From NCBI RefSeq assembly GCF_901000735.1, contig NC_081551.1:8377126-8441125 (forward strand): 64,000 bases of DNA, written 5' to 3'. Positions within the stretch are counted from its first letter, which is position 1. Every line of letters starts with the position of its first letter. Source of the DNA: Corylus avellana. Lineage: Eukaryota > Streptophyta > Magnoliopsida > Fagales > Betulaceae. Made by a program: the position numbers and the translations under genes. The notes below the pieces were generated by a model. That model searched no databases. It was given only the letters and a program-made list of their open reading frames with translations, and was not told where the DNA came from. Shown here in pieces: positions 19,998 to 31,398 of this stretch.

Positions 19998-22061
19998 TTT
20001 TTTTTGATAAGTAATAACCAGTCTTATTAAAAGCGTAAGGTGCCCCAAGGTACACATGAAGTATACAAAAGGATCACCTAACTAGAAAAAGAAAAGCGAG
20101 CAAGGAAATCATCATAACTAATTGACAACGGGGACAAATGTGCCACAGTCCAAAGATACAAAGTGTGAAAGCAAGAGGATAAAATGTCCTCCAAAGACCT
20201 CTCCAAGTCTTCAAAGCACCTATTGTTCCTTTCCTGCCATAAACACCAAAAAAGACACGTAGGCACCATCTTCCACACCACAGCACTCCACCTCCCAAAA
20301 GACCACCAATAGGCTAACAGATCAAATACATGTCTAGGCATCACCCAGGCCATCCCAAAGTGACTAAAGATGGCATACCACAGAGCAGAAGCAACCTCAC
20401 AATGAAGAAGGAGATGATCTACCGTCTCCTCACTGCTCTTGCACATGCAACACCTATTTATCATAATGACATGACGCTTCCTGAGATTATCCAAGGTCAG
20501 TATTTCGCCTAGAGCTGCCGACCAAACAAAAAAAGCCGCTCTCAGAAGAGCCTTCGTCCGCCACACACTCTTCGAAGGGAATCTCCTACCCTCATTGCAA
20601 GCCAAAGAATAAAAGAGGGCCTTAACCTTGAATAGACCTCGTTTGGAAGAAATCCACCACAATCTATCTTCACACCCTTGTCTCACTCTGACTGAATGCA
20701 ACACCTGTAGAAAGGACGCAAAGACTTCCAACTCCCAATCATGTGCCTCTCTAGTGAAACTCACATTCCACTGATTTGAACCTCCCAACATCTCCATACT
20801 AGCCGCAACTGAAGCATTCTTCTCACGAGCAATTCCATATAAAACTGGAAAGGCTACCTTTAGAACCGAATCTCCACACCACAAGTCATGCCAAAAGCTA
20901 ATCCTTGTTCCATCCCCCACCACATGTCTAGTAAAGCCTTTGAGAGTCTCCCACCATTTCCTGATATTCTTCCACAACCCTACCCCATAAGCTCCTCCAG
21001 GCTCAAGAGAGCACCACCCACCCCAAAAGCTCCCATATTTCGAATCTACCGCCACTCTCCACCAAGCATCTCTCTCAATCCCATAGCACCACAACCATTT
21101 CCCTAAAAGTGTGCTGTTGAACACCATTAAATTTCTGATTCCCAACCCTCCCTCCTTGATTGGAGTGCAAACCATCGCCCAATTTACCAAGTGAAACTTG
21201 AACTTTTTGCCTATACCACCCCATAGAAATTGGCGTTGTAGCTTCTCGATGTGCTTAGCAACACTCACTGGGATAGGAAAGAGAGACAAATAATAAGTGG
21301 GCAAATTTGCCAGGGTGCTCTTGATAAGGGTGACCCTACCACCCTTCAATAAGTACATCCTTTTCCAGCTAGCCAACCTGTATTCTAGCTTCTCAATAAC
21401 GCCATCCCAAATATGCATGGCCTTATAAGAGGCTCCCAATGGAAGGCCGAGATACTTCACTGGCAAAGATGCAACCCCGCATCCTAAAATGCCGGCTAAC
21501 ATACCCACTTGCTCCACGTTCCCCACCTGAATTAAAACCGACTTAGCCAGGTTTACCTTCAGCTCGGAAGCAGCTTCGAACAACAAAAACACGCTTCACA
21601 AATACCGTAGTTGGTTGGGCATAGCATTGTAAAAGGTCAAAGTGTCATCGGCAAACAGAAGATGTGAGAAAGAAGCATTACGAACTGTGAATCCTTCTAG
21701 CAGCCCGCCGTGCACCGCCACTGAGATCATCTTGCTCAGAACCTCCATCACAAAGACAAACAACAATGGAGAAAGGGGGTCCCCTTGTCTCAATCCCCTG
21801 GAGCTACTTAAAAAACCATTAGGGGAACCATTAACCAGAATCGAAAACGCGCCGAAAAAATGCAATGTTCTATCCAAGAGCACCATTTCCCCCTGAAACC
21901 ACACCTCCTAAGCAAATATAACAGAAAATCCCAATTCACATGATCATAAGCTTTTTCTAGATCTATCTTACACATCACCCTTGGCTCTCCCGACCTGCTA
22001 TATATCACTTTATGATGCTTAGCCATCAGCAGGTGCACTATTAAGCAATCAAAGGCAGTTT
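19998..22061 (-). mobile_element. 5'-truncated L1-type LINE
   Basis: Reading right to left, this is the end of a plant LINE ORF2. It starts inside the reverse transcriptase, and a short A-tail (T8 on the plus strand at 19998-20005) closes the 3' end. Truncation at the 5' side is typical of target-primed insertion. Copia C2 lies at the 5' edge, and no sequence beyond it looks like the missing LINE part. Confidence 0.88.
20078..22058 (-). pseudogene. LINE ORF2: reverse transcriptase and zf-RVT part
   Basis: On the minus strand, 22038-21808 shows [19 protein letters not shown]. Then 21904-21596 shows [20 protein letters not shown] and the catalytic FADDT in [14 protein letters not shown] 504-codon frame (21592-20078) continues with LGLPLGA, GGRVTLIKSTLANLPTYYLS, WGGIGKKFKFHLVNW, GGLGIRNL and the zinc-binding zf-RVT end (CCMCKSSEETVDHLLLHC). 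The frame is broken at about 21595 and 21850, and the N-terminal endonuclease is missing. This copy cannot retrotranspose by itself. Confidence 0.9.
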
Positions 22062-22066
22062 CTATG

Positions 22067-22132
22067 TGTTAGATGAGCATATTAGGGTTAATATATTATA
22101 TGGGGTATTTTGGTCTGTGTACTCAATGTTAC

Positions 22133-22166
<34 letters not shown>

Positions 22167-22246
22167 GTATGAGAGGAGAAGGCTATGTGAAACAACATAG
22201 CCTCTTCTTTCTTCTCTTTACATGCAAACCCTAAATCCCTCTAACA
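22067..22246 (+). repeat. 5' LTR of Copia C2
   Basis: 180 bp with an internal (TA)n run (about 22135-22162). Followed directly by the primer-binding site TGGTATCAGAGCC (22247-22259), complementary to initiator tRNA-Met. Confidence 0.94.
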
Positions 22247-22889
22247 TGGTATCAGAGCCATAACTATTGACGGCATTTGATTACTCTCCCACCCCGCTTC
22301 TTCCTCCCTTCTTTATTAATATATTTGTTTTTTACCCAAATCCTAGTTTTATTCTACTGAGCGTGGAATTGTGAGACGTGGACTTCATGCCCACGAATAG
22401 TGATTGGGGATAGATGTTCGCCGGCGTGGTTTGTGGTGTATTTCCGGTCTAGTCTGTGGTTGTTGGTGACGTATATGGCTGCCGGTAGGTTACAATGATG
22501 ATCGGCAGAAACTGGGTTGTTGTTGAAGTGTGGTCGTCGACTAGGTCTGTGGTGGTTTGCCGGCGTATTCTGTGGTAGTCGCTTGGGTCTGTCGTCATGG
22601 TTTTTGGTATCACCGGTGAGGTCTGTCAGACGCCGGCGTGTTTCCATGTATTTCCGGCGAGTTTCCGGCGAGCCTCCTGTAAGTCTCCGACGCAAGTCCC
22701 TGTTTGGTTTAGCTTCTGGTTTTGGTCTTTTCAGTGGGATTTCCGGCGTGGTCTGCCTGTCCCAGATGAGTTTTGACGGTCTCCGGCGAGTTTCTGGTTT
22801 TGGTTTTTTCATTCCTTTTAAGTGGTTATTACAGTTACTCTTATTTTTTTTGTATTTCTGTGGAGTTTGGCTTCTTTGTTGTTGAGATT

Positions 22890-23695
22890 ATGGCCGCTAA
22901 ACTTGAAACTTCCTTCGTTAATGCTCCTATGACTCTTGTGAAGCTCAATGGAAAGAATTATATTTATTGGGCAAGGTCTGTTGAAATTTTTCTCAAAGGC
23001 AAGGGTTTGTTTATTCACTTAACCTCGGGTATGCCTAATGAGTATCCTCCTAGCCTTTGGGAACAAGAAGATAATCAAATTATCTCTCTTATGTTGAATA
23101 GTATTGAGTCTCACATTGGATCTTCATGCATCTACTTGCCTAGTGCCAAGGACATTTGGGATCATCTTAGTCACATGTACTCTGGAACTGGGAATATCAC
23201 TCAGATTTATGAAGTGTGTAAACAATATTTTGGACTTGAACAAGGTGATCAAACTGTGGATGAGTACTACAACCAAGTTGTGGCTATTTGTAAGGAGCGA
23301 AACTTGTACCAACCGCTCTCTAAGGACCTGAAGAAAATGGAACAGCAACGTCAAGATGTGGATGTGGTTCGGTTTCTTCTTGGCTTGAAGCCTGAGTTTG
23401 AGTCGGTTCGTGCGCAGATTTTGGGGGTTCTACACTTCCCTCACTTCCTGAAGTCTTTTCTCGGATTCAGCGTGCTAATCTTACTGATCATAGCTCTTAG
23501 ATAAGTTCTGAGCGTACTGGTGAGGGCGCTGCTTTCATTGCTGCCCATGGAAGTTATGGTAGTTCTCGTGGGGGACGTGGTGGTCGTGGTTTTTGTGGTG
23601 GACGTGATTCTCGAGGTGGAGATCGCATCGGAGGTCGTGGGCCTTGCAAATGCACTCATTGTGGTCGTACTAACCATTCTGTGGATTTTTGCTGA
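22890..23695 (+). pseudogene. Copia C2 gag (lightly broken)
   Basis: I chose ATG 22890 (MAAKLETSFVNAPMTLVKL) over the in-frame ATG at 22773 because it begins the family's gag. LNGKNYIYWARSVEIFLKGK and QTVDEYYNQVVAICKER belong to the gag UBN2 domain. A one-base loss in a G-run near 23427 shifts the frame, a stop lies at about 23502, and another TGA sits just after the CCHC knuckle CTHCGRTNHSVDFC (about 23650-23693). The glycine/arginine-rich stretch before the knuckle is an RNA-binding tail. Confidence 0.85.
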
Positions 23696-23719
23696 GATTT
23701 ACATGGCACACCATCTGGG

Positions 23720-25573
23720 TTGGCCAATCAGGTTGCTTCTCACGATGATTCCTTAGCTCTATTTGGACCACCTGTTAGCTCGAGCTCACACTTCGAGAAT
23801 GATTTGATCTCCATTCCGAAAGATGAGTATGCTCAGTTCTTAATCCATAAGCGGGCTTCTACCTCTTCCACTGTTACTCTTGCTCAGTCAGGTACTGCAT
23901 CTCACTGTCTTTTATCCTCCACTCGCGACTCTTGGATTATTGATTCTGGCGCCAATGAGCATATGACTGGTTCGTCTACTTCTCTCTCTGATTATCATCC
24001 TGTTGATACACCCCACAGTGTCACCCTAGCTAATGGTTTCCTCTCCACCATAGCCGGCTCTGGCCATACCCATTTGAGTCCAGATATTGAGTTGTTTTCT
24101 GTTCTACACGTTCTTGGTTTTCCTTTTAATTTGTTATCCATTAGTAAAATTACCAAAGCTCTTAATTGTTCTGTCAGTTTTTACCCTTCTTTGTGCATTT
24201 TTCAGGATCTCAAGACGAGGAGGATGATTGGTATGGGGCATGAAGTTGGTGGCTTATATTATCTGGATCTTGCACCTTCATTTTCCTCATGTGCTTTACA
24301 GTCGTCAACCTCAGCTCTTCAGTGGCATTGTCATCTTGGTCATCCTTCCCTTCCTACGTTGAAGCATCAAGTCCCGAGTCTTCGAAATGAGTTGTCTGTG
24401 TCTTGCGAAGCTTGTCAGCTTAGTAAGCACCGTCGTGTTTCTTTGCCGTCAAGAGTTGTTAGTCGTGTTTCCCATCCTTTTGAGTTAGTTCATTATGATG
24501 TATGGGGTCCTATGAATATTTCATCCAATAAATTTCATTATTTTGTGACCTTTGTGGATGATTTTTCCCGTATGACTTGGCTATTTTTAATGAAAAATCG
24601 TTCAGAGTTATTTTCTGTTTTCCAAATTTTTCGTAATATGATTAAGACTCAATTTACTAAGAAAATTCATATTTTGCATTCTGATAATGCCAAAGAATAC
24701 ACATCTTGTTCTTTTGCCTCTTATTTGTCTGATAAAGGCATTATCCATCAAACATCATGTGCTCACACTCCACAACAAAATGGAGTGGCTGAACGCAAGA
24801 ATCATCATTTATTGGATGTTGCACGCTGTCTTTTATTTCATATGCATGTCCCCAAACATTTTTGGAGTGACGCTGTTCTTATTGCTTGTTACCTCATTAA
24901 TCGAATGCCCTCCTTAGTCTTAGATGGTGCTTCTCCTCATTCTCTCTTATACTGTTCTTCACCCCCATTTGCCTTACCACTTAGGGTTTTTGGGTGTGTT
25001 TGTTATGTTCATAATTTAGGTCCTGGTTATGATAAACTTGATCCTCGTTCTACCAAATGTGTCTTTCTTGGTTATTCCCCAACTCAGAAAGGATATCGTT
25101 GTTATAGTCCTGTTCTTCGCCGCTACTTTACTAGCGCCGATGTCACCTTTGTTGAGTCTCTCTCCTATTTTCCTGTTGATGCGTCTTTTGGAGCGTCTAC
25201 TCTTGAGCCTGATGTCGCGTCTGTTCCGCTGCCTGTTCCATATCTCTCTAAGTCTGTCATGTTGCCTCCACCTTCACCTGCTCTTCTCCAGGTTTATACA
25301 AGTCGGTCACGCCCATCAGCTCCTGCACCTCCACCATCATCCTCCCCTCTTCGGATCCGCTGGCACCTGCATCTGATTCCTTGCTCATTGCCCTACGGAA
25401 AGGTACACTTTCTTGCACTACTAAACATCCTATCAATCAGTTTGTATCCACTAGTTCTTTGTCTCCTTCCCATTCTTGCTTTATTTCCCATCTTTCTACT
25501 GTTTCCACCCCAAAGACAGTGCAGGATGCCTTATCTGACTCTGGTTGGAGGCAAGCTATGGAATTGGAAATGA
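23720..25573 (+). pseudogene. Copia C2 protease and integrase
   Basis: A 617-codon frame with the aspartic protease motif SWIIDSGANEHMTG, GAG-pre-integrase (WHCHLGHPSLPTLKH), the zinc part (CEACQLSKH), and the integrase core with HYDVWGP, HSDNAKEY and PQQNGVAERKNHH, in which the D, D and E catalytic residues are all present. The chromodomain-less Copia end has RVFGCVCYVHNLGPGYDKLD. The frame shifts at the linker before the RT (about 25370-25390). This domain itself looks intact. Confidence 0.9.
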
Positions 25574-26530
25574 AGGCCTTACATCAAAATGGTACGTGGG
25601 AACTTGTTCCATTACCCCCTGCTAAGAAGACTGTTGGTTGCAAATGGGTATACACGATTAAGTTTAATCCTAATGGTTCTGTTGAACGGTGGAAAGCTCG
25701 TTTGGTTGCTAAGGGTTATACACAGACATATGGTATTGATTATGATGAGACGTTTTCTCCAGTTGCCAAAATCTCTTCTGTTCGTATTCTTATTTCTTTG
25801 GCTCCAATCTTAATTGGCCCTTATTTCAGTTGGATGTCAAAAATGCCTTTTTACATGGGGATTTACATGAGGAAGTTTATATGGAACAACCACCTGGGTT
25901 TGTTGCTCAGGGGGAGTATCGGAGTTGTGTTTGTAAGTTAAAAAAGGCTTTGTATGGTCTCAAGCAATCTCTACGGGCATGGTTTGGGAAGTTCTCTGAG
26001 GCCGTTATGGAGTTTGGTCTTCAGCGTTGTCAGACAGATCATTCAGTATTTCACTTGCATACAAATGCAGGCTACATTCTTCTTGTGGTATATGTAGATG
26101 ACATTGAGATTACAGGTGATGATTCAGGAGGTATTGCACATTCTTGGATGGTAATTTGGTGACTTGGAAAAGTAAGAAACAGACGGTGGTGGCATGGTCG
26201 AGTGCTGAGGCAGAATACAGGACAATGTCTAATACTGCTAGTGAATTGACGTGGTTACAACATTTCCTACTGGAGATTGGATTCATCGCTCCTACTCCTA
26301 TACCGTTATTTTGTGACAATCAAGCTGCTATACATATTGCGTCTAACTCTGTTTTTCATGAAAGAACTAAGCATATTAAGGTCGATTGTCACTTTGTTCG
26401 AGATAAGATACTCAGTAGAGATATATCTACACCATTTGTGAAGTCTGAAGATCAACTAGCTGATATGTTTATAAAATTCTTGTGTCGAAAAAAGTTAAGA
26501 GTTTATTTGTTCCAAGCTGGGCTTATATGA
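25381..26530 (+). pseudogene. Copia C2 reverse transcriptase and RNase H, with internal deletion
   Basis: RT starts at [20 protein letters not shown] and runs through [20 protein letters not shown] and [14 protein letters not shown] one-base loss near 25812 shifts the frame, after which [20 protein letters not shown] and the catalytic box VVYVDDIEITGDD follow. The sequence then jumps at about 26130 straight to RNase H words (YCTFLDGNLVTWKSKKQ, then VVAWSSAEAEYR and CDNQAAIHIASN). The RT thumb and the first RNase H part are missing; I estimate several hundred bases lost. Stop TGA at 26528. Confidence 0.88.
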
Positions 26531-26556
26531 TATATATGCTCCAGCTTGAGGGGGAG

Positions 26557-26622
26557 TGTTAGATGAGCATATTAAGGTTAATATATTATATGGGGTATTT
26601 TGGTCTTTGTACTCAATGTTAC

Positions 26623-26666
<44 letters not shown>

Positions 26667-26746
26667 GTATGAGAGGAGAAGGCTACGTGAAACAACACAG
26701 CCTCTTCTTTCTTCTCTTTACATGCAAACTCTAAATCCCTCTAACA
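26557..26746 (+). repeat. 3' LTR of Copia C2
   Basis: 190 bp, preceded by the polypurine tract TTGAGGGGGAG. The (TA)n run (about 26625-26662) is 10 bp longer than in the 5' LTR. Confidence 0.94.
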
Positions 26747-26914
26747 CTATGAATTAAGAGATAGCTTAACATAATTCTGTATTTTTTTTTTTTATTTGAG
26801 AAAAGATTTACTGCAGGCAACTCCATAGAGGCATAAAGGTTAGCAAAGGAGAACAATAATCTCTCCCCCATCCACTTCGAAGAAAAAAAATTGCACTAGA
26901 ATAATGTGTGTCCA

Positions 26915-27610
26915 GTTTTCAGCTCTTCTCATGTCTTCCACATTTTTTGTGTCTTTGGGTTTCTCATTCAATTCCTAAAGTCATTGACTCTGGAAAGTAG
27001 TTGTTGGAAAGACGAATCCCATTTGGTTTGTACTACTATGTATTAACTAAGAGTTGAATCTAATAAAGCCAGAGACACATTTCACATTTTGTGCATAATC
27101 TCATACTAATATACTAAACAATTGGGTTGGCTCGTTAACTTCCAACTGTTTGATATTTGGGAGACTAGAAAGTATTCAAAAGTCGAAACTTGTCTGGACA
27201 TTCTTAATTTATTGCCATATGAACGGTTTATCTATTTATCTCTTTGTCCTATCATCTATACATACATGAACACTTATTTTCTTTATGTGTATATTGTGTT
27301 TTGAATCGCAAATATATGTATTGTAACTTTTTTTTTTTTTTTTGCTTTATCTTTTTAACAGGTGAAACTTTAGGATTATAGTATAGATCTAATAATAACA
27401 ATAATAAATAAAAGACCACCAGTTCTATGCTCTTTGGTTTATTGTAACTGTTCTTGTTAATGGGCAATATTTCTTATTCTTCTAATTGATCATTGTTTAG
27501 TGGACACAAGTTGGGTTAATTTTGTTATTCAACTTGCTTTAGTTTGCTTGAGTGCATTTATGATGTTTATTATTTAGGCCAATTGCTGAGTGTGTTCCTC
27601 TAAATATCGC
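26915..27610 (+). repeat. Duplicated cluster intergenic block
   Basis: The left part (to about 27110) and the right part (about 27528-27590) align with 18170-18460, including TCTTTGGGTTTCTCATTCA and GGAAAGTAGTTGTTGG. The central part, with a T-run at about 27330, has no counterpart there. It marks a further, otherwise eroded, unit of the resistance-gene cluster. Confidence 0.7.
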
Positions 27611-28916
27611 CAGAATGTCTTCCAAAAAGAAAAATGTGTAGAGCATAATGTTAATGTTGTGGCAGCTGGAAGGGATGCTGGACTTGATCCAGAAGAACAG
27701 ATAACCAGGCGATGCATTCTTACTGTCAAAACTCCAGATTTTGACTTTAGTGGATGTGCATTATGTTAGTTCTATAATCATTATTCTTCCCATCAATAGT
27801 TTCTATTACATAAATGCTTCATTATTTACTTCTGGCCTTTAACATTTTTGTATATGAAAAAGAAAAAAAATATTTGCTATGCATAATGCATCTAAAGACC
27901 AAATGGTAGCTATGCCCTGTGATTGTATGCCGTCTCAGCAGTCTGTAATTGAAACTTTAAGGGCCTTCCAGTGATTACTGCTTGTCATATGTTTTGTGAT
28001 TGACTAGTATCTTGTGATATAACTGGGGGCCATATTTGCTTGTTGCTGTGTATCAAGAACTTTATTCTTTTTAATTTTTTATATATGGTGTCCTTGTTAT
28101 TTATTTTTTTGTCTTATTAACTTTAAATTTACATCATCAACTTGACAGATTTTAATTGTCGTTGATCCTGTTGCTTGCATAGGCCAATCTACAGAAATTT
28201 GGTCCCAGTGCAATTATTTGTTGTTACCATTACCGGGTAGTTTATATTCAGTTGACATCTGGACTTTTCCAGTCCTATGTTTGAAATGCTTTGCATTTCC
28301 AGTTTGTTTGTTTCGATACCTAATTACGTGTATTGTTGCATTTTGCAGTTCTATTGCCAGTGGAATTAATCTTCTGTTTATTTGCACTACAAATGTTAAC
28401 AAAAGTGGTTTTGTTGCACTGATTGCAACAGAATTCATTCTGCTTTGTAAAATTTTGTAGTTTGTGGAAATCAAAAGTTTCCAGACTCACTGCTGAATGT
28501 TGTAAGGATGCTAACATTGATATAAGATGGTGAGTTCTTAATAGGAATTGGTCTCTTCATCATATGAAATTAGATACTTGTTTTCAGAGTATGTTACCAT
28601 TTTTCATGTTTCTCATTGTTAATTGCAATGTTACTATACAAGTGATTTTCCATTACACGTAAAAAAAAAAAAAAAAAAAAAAACTTATTTCCAATCATAT
28701 GAAGTTAGTTTTGACAATGAGATAACTCGTTACATCATTAATTGTGCAGGGTACAACATATGCGTATTCTCACATAGTAAAATTAAAAAAAAGAAAAAGA
28801 AAAAGAAAAAAGATGATGCAGCCAATCAATTGTGTCAGCTGAAATGTTCCATAATATTTGGGAAGGAAGTGGTAGAGCTCCCTCTAGTAGCAACCAATAC
28901 TAATTATCAAGGACAG
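27606..28916 (+). other. Possible exons of an unrecognised gene
   Basis: Three segments look exon-like. (1) About 27606-27765, after ATCGCCAG, reads NVFQKEKCVEHNVNVVAA then GRDAGLDPEEQITRRCILTV and KTPDFDFSG, open until TAG. (2) 28461-28529, between TTTTGTAG and GTGAGT, reads LWKSKVSRLTAECCKDANID. (3) 28750-28916, between TTGTGCAG and GTAATT, includes a lysine run and QLCQLKCSIIFGKEVVEL. The reading phases of segments 2 and 3 do not join cleanly, and I do not recognise the protein. It may be a decayed gene or a gene fragment duplicated with the cluster. Confidence 0.35.
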
Positions 28917-30318
28917 GTAATTTTCATCTATTGATGGGATTTATTTTTCTTTCCCTTTTTTGGATTAATTGATGAATGCTGTTGGTGAAGGATTACCTTC
29001 AGTCCTTGTTTACTTGCATTCAGAACCATGTGATACCAGCTGCTGATGAAGCTGAATCATTATGGACAAATATTTGATTTTATTAGACCAAAATGAGGTA
29101 CTTGTTTTTTCCACTTTCTGTTTGTTGTTTGGGAGTGCAAAGAAGTTGAGATTAGTATGTACCCTTTTTTTTTTTTTTTTTTTTTCTGTTGCATTACCAT
29201 ATGGTGGTCTTCCGAGGAATAACAGTGCTTGAAGTCAGTCCCCCACATATTGAATTATTGGTGCTCAGGTGTTGGGAGTACCACAAAAATTTTGTAAAAA
29301 TGGAGAAGTGATGCAGCCCAACTTGCAAATAGGGCCTGATGGAGGATCTTGATTCTTGAGTAAAGCGGGAAGGCTTCTGTGTTAAGGATAAACATGAGGT
29401 GCATGCTAATACCCAAAAGGACCCTCAGCTCCAGCATGAAAAATCAGCAAAAACATTCACTATAGATTTCCAGATCAGCTCACAACAGTAAACACAGAAC
29501 AGCAGCCTCTTCTTCTTGAATCATGCTGCAAACTCAAGCTCCTTGATTCACGGCCTGAATTACTTCTGACAAGCCTCTCATCTCAGCACACTATCAGCTG
29601 GTCTGCGCCTCATCACAGCCCACCTTCGGTCCTCTCAATTTCTTCTTTTGTGTTGCCGTGTATTACCTACATGTCAAACTTTCCTTTGTATTTTCTTTGT
29701 CTATGTACTGCTTGTAATCCTCTAAACCTCCATGCTTATACATAGACGTAACTACTATGTTATTTGGTAAGTTAACCAAAACAGAGATTATCCAAATTCT
29801 TTCATTTTGGGGTGGGAGTTTGCGATTCCGCAGGAGACAAATCATGTGTAACCTCTGCTCGAACTTGGCTTGAGCAAGAATGTGACTAATTATAGGACAG
29901 AAACTTTGTACGACCCTTCCACGACATTGGCTTGAGTGAAGTTGCGACATTTTTTAATAAAGACTTTCTGTAATTTTACTTTCAGCGCTGAACCCTAATT
30001 TTTTTTAAGCACAATAAGACTAGCTTGACCGCCTAGTTGTTATTGTTGTTCAGCTTTATGAATAAGAATACTGTAAAGAGAATTTCTCTTCTGTTTCCTA
30101 TATTTCTATTCAAGGCTTTATGAAAGAGTTGTTTGATTTAGTGTTTGCAGATTCTAGCGACCGAGTACCTTGGACTTGATTGTTCATTTTTATTGATACC
30201 AATTAATTAATTTAATTATAGCACATCCTTACATATTAATCATAATGAGTCTTAACTCCTTTCTGCAAATATTGCCATCCTTAATGGTCCCCTTCGTACG
30301 AAGTGGAGGAGTCATCCA
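28917..30318. other. No gene recognised
   Basis: Non-coding as far as I can tell. A T-run lies at 29166-29186. A 90-codon open stretch (about 29465-29740) ends with words typical of retroelement LTRs (TTCTTTGTCTATGTACTGC, CTCCATGCTTATACATAG), so it may be a decayed LTR. 30010-30175 has exon-like pieces without a readable frame. Confidence 0.4.
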
Positions 30319-30503
30319 TGAGTAATGCTAAAATGAAGACTTACGTCTTTTTTTGCATCATTCCAAAATTGATGTGCATTTTAAAATTAGCATTGAATTT
30401 GTGATAAATTACTATTGAATTTTGATTAAGTAATAATTTTAAGAGCCACATCAACTTTGGAAGAACACAAAGAAGATATGGGCCTTCCTTTTAGCATTAC
30501 TCA
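30319..30503. mobile_element. 185-bp MITE
   Basis: The termini TGAGTAATGCTAAAA and TTTTAGCATTACTCA are perfect inverted repeats, and the similarity continues inward (TTCCAAAATTGATGTG against CACATCAACTTTGGAA). TCATCCA occurs immediately outside both ends (30312-30318 and 30504-30510). No coding capacity. Confidence 0.85.
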
Positions 30504-31398
30504 TCATCCATTGTTGAGAACATCTGCGAGATCCTCCATCTTTTTCAAATTTTGACATCAAATTTTGACATCAGTCTTTTAAAATCCTTCATAACATACG
30601 CAATGCAGCTCATAATTTGGCCCATTGGGCATCTTCAAATATGTGTTTTGGTTCAGTATATCAGACGCTTAAATGTTTTTTGAAAATTGCAAAATTAGTT
30701 TTGATGTTTGATTATTTGACAAAAAAATCACTCCTTGTGGTGTGTATGTAACAATTAACTCTCTTCCAAAAAAAAAAAAAATAAATAAATAAAAAGTGAT
30801 GGGGGTGCTCCGCCACCCCTGTAGCCAATATATGGTGGTGTGTTAAGTATTGATTAAATGATTAAATGATGAAATTTACATATTCCTATCAACTTAAGCT
30901 TTTTGGATAAGTAGTAATTTAACTTGGCCAAACCACCCCCAACTCCCTCTTTTCTCTCTCCTTTTTTATTTATTATTTTTTATTATTTTTATTTTTATTG
31001 ATTCACCACCATTTTTTTTTTCCCATAAAATTGGTGAGGCTAAAATGGAGAATTTTTAAGTGTTTTCACCATGTTGGAACAAGTGTCTCATATTCTTTTA
31101 GGCATATAGAGTAATACTAAAACTATTGGTCAATTGTGTGTATTAAGTTTATGTAGGCCTGGAGACAAATAAGTTGGGTATTTTGGGGTTTTCCAAAATA
31201 CTTACAATTAAGGTTATGTTGTAACCCTAAATCATTGAATAGTGAAATATAGTCGCACTCTCCTGTGGACGTAGACACATTGCCTAACCACGTAAATTTG
31301 TCTTTCGACTCTCTCTTGATCTCTGTCTTTTCGATTCCATATTATTCATCATTGTTATGCATGGTAACAACGATTGGTATTAGAGACAGGTTCTGCGA

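Larger units (their letters stand above)
22067..26746 (+). mobile_element. Ty1/Copia LTR retrotransposon, copy C2 (recent, internally deleted)
   Basis: LTRs 22067-22246 and 26557-26746 begin TGTTAGATGAGCAT and end CCCTCTAACA. The host CTATG is duplicated at 22062-22066 and 26747-26751. Outside the TA microsatellite I count only five differences between the LTRs, and the 10-bp length difference lies wholly in that microsatellite, so the insertion is fairly recent. The primer-binding site TGGTATCAGAGCC is perfect. The polyprotein has a few lesions and a deletion between RT and RNase H, so it is non-autonomous. Confidence 0.95.

Noticed and set aside
20330..21896. Plus-strand open frames over the LINE
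   Set aside because: They are antisense shadows of the reverse transcriptase on the minus strand.
22354..22885. Open frames on both strands between the 5' LTR and gag of Copia C2
   Set aside because: GGCG/CCGG-rich leader sequence; no domain, and the gag start at 22890 is clear.
29255..29740. A complete solo LTR around 29.27-29.75 kb
   Set aside because: A TGTTGGGAG start and LTR-like words are present, but I could not find a matching CA end with a target duplication.
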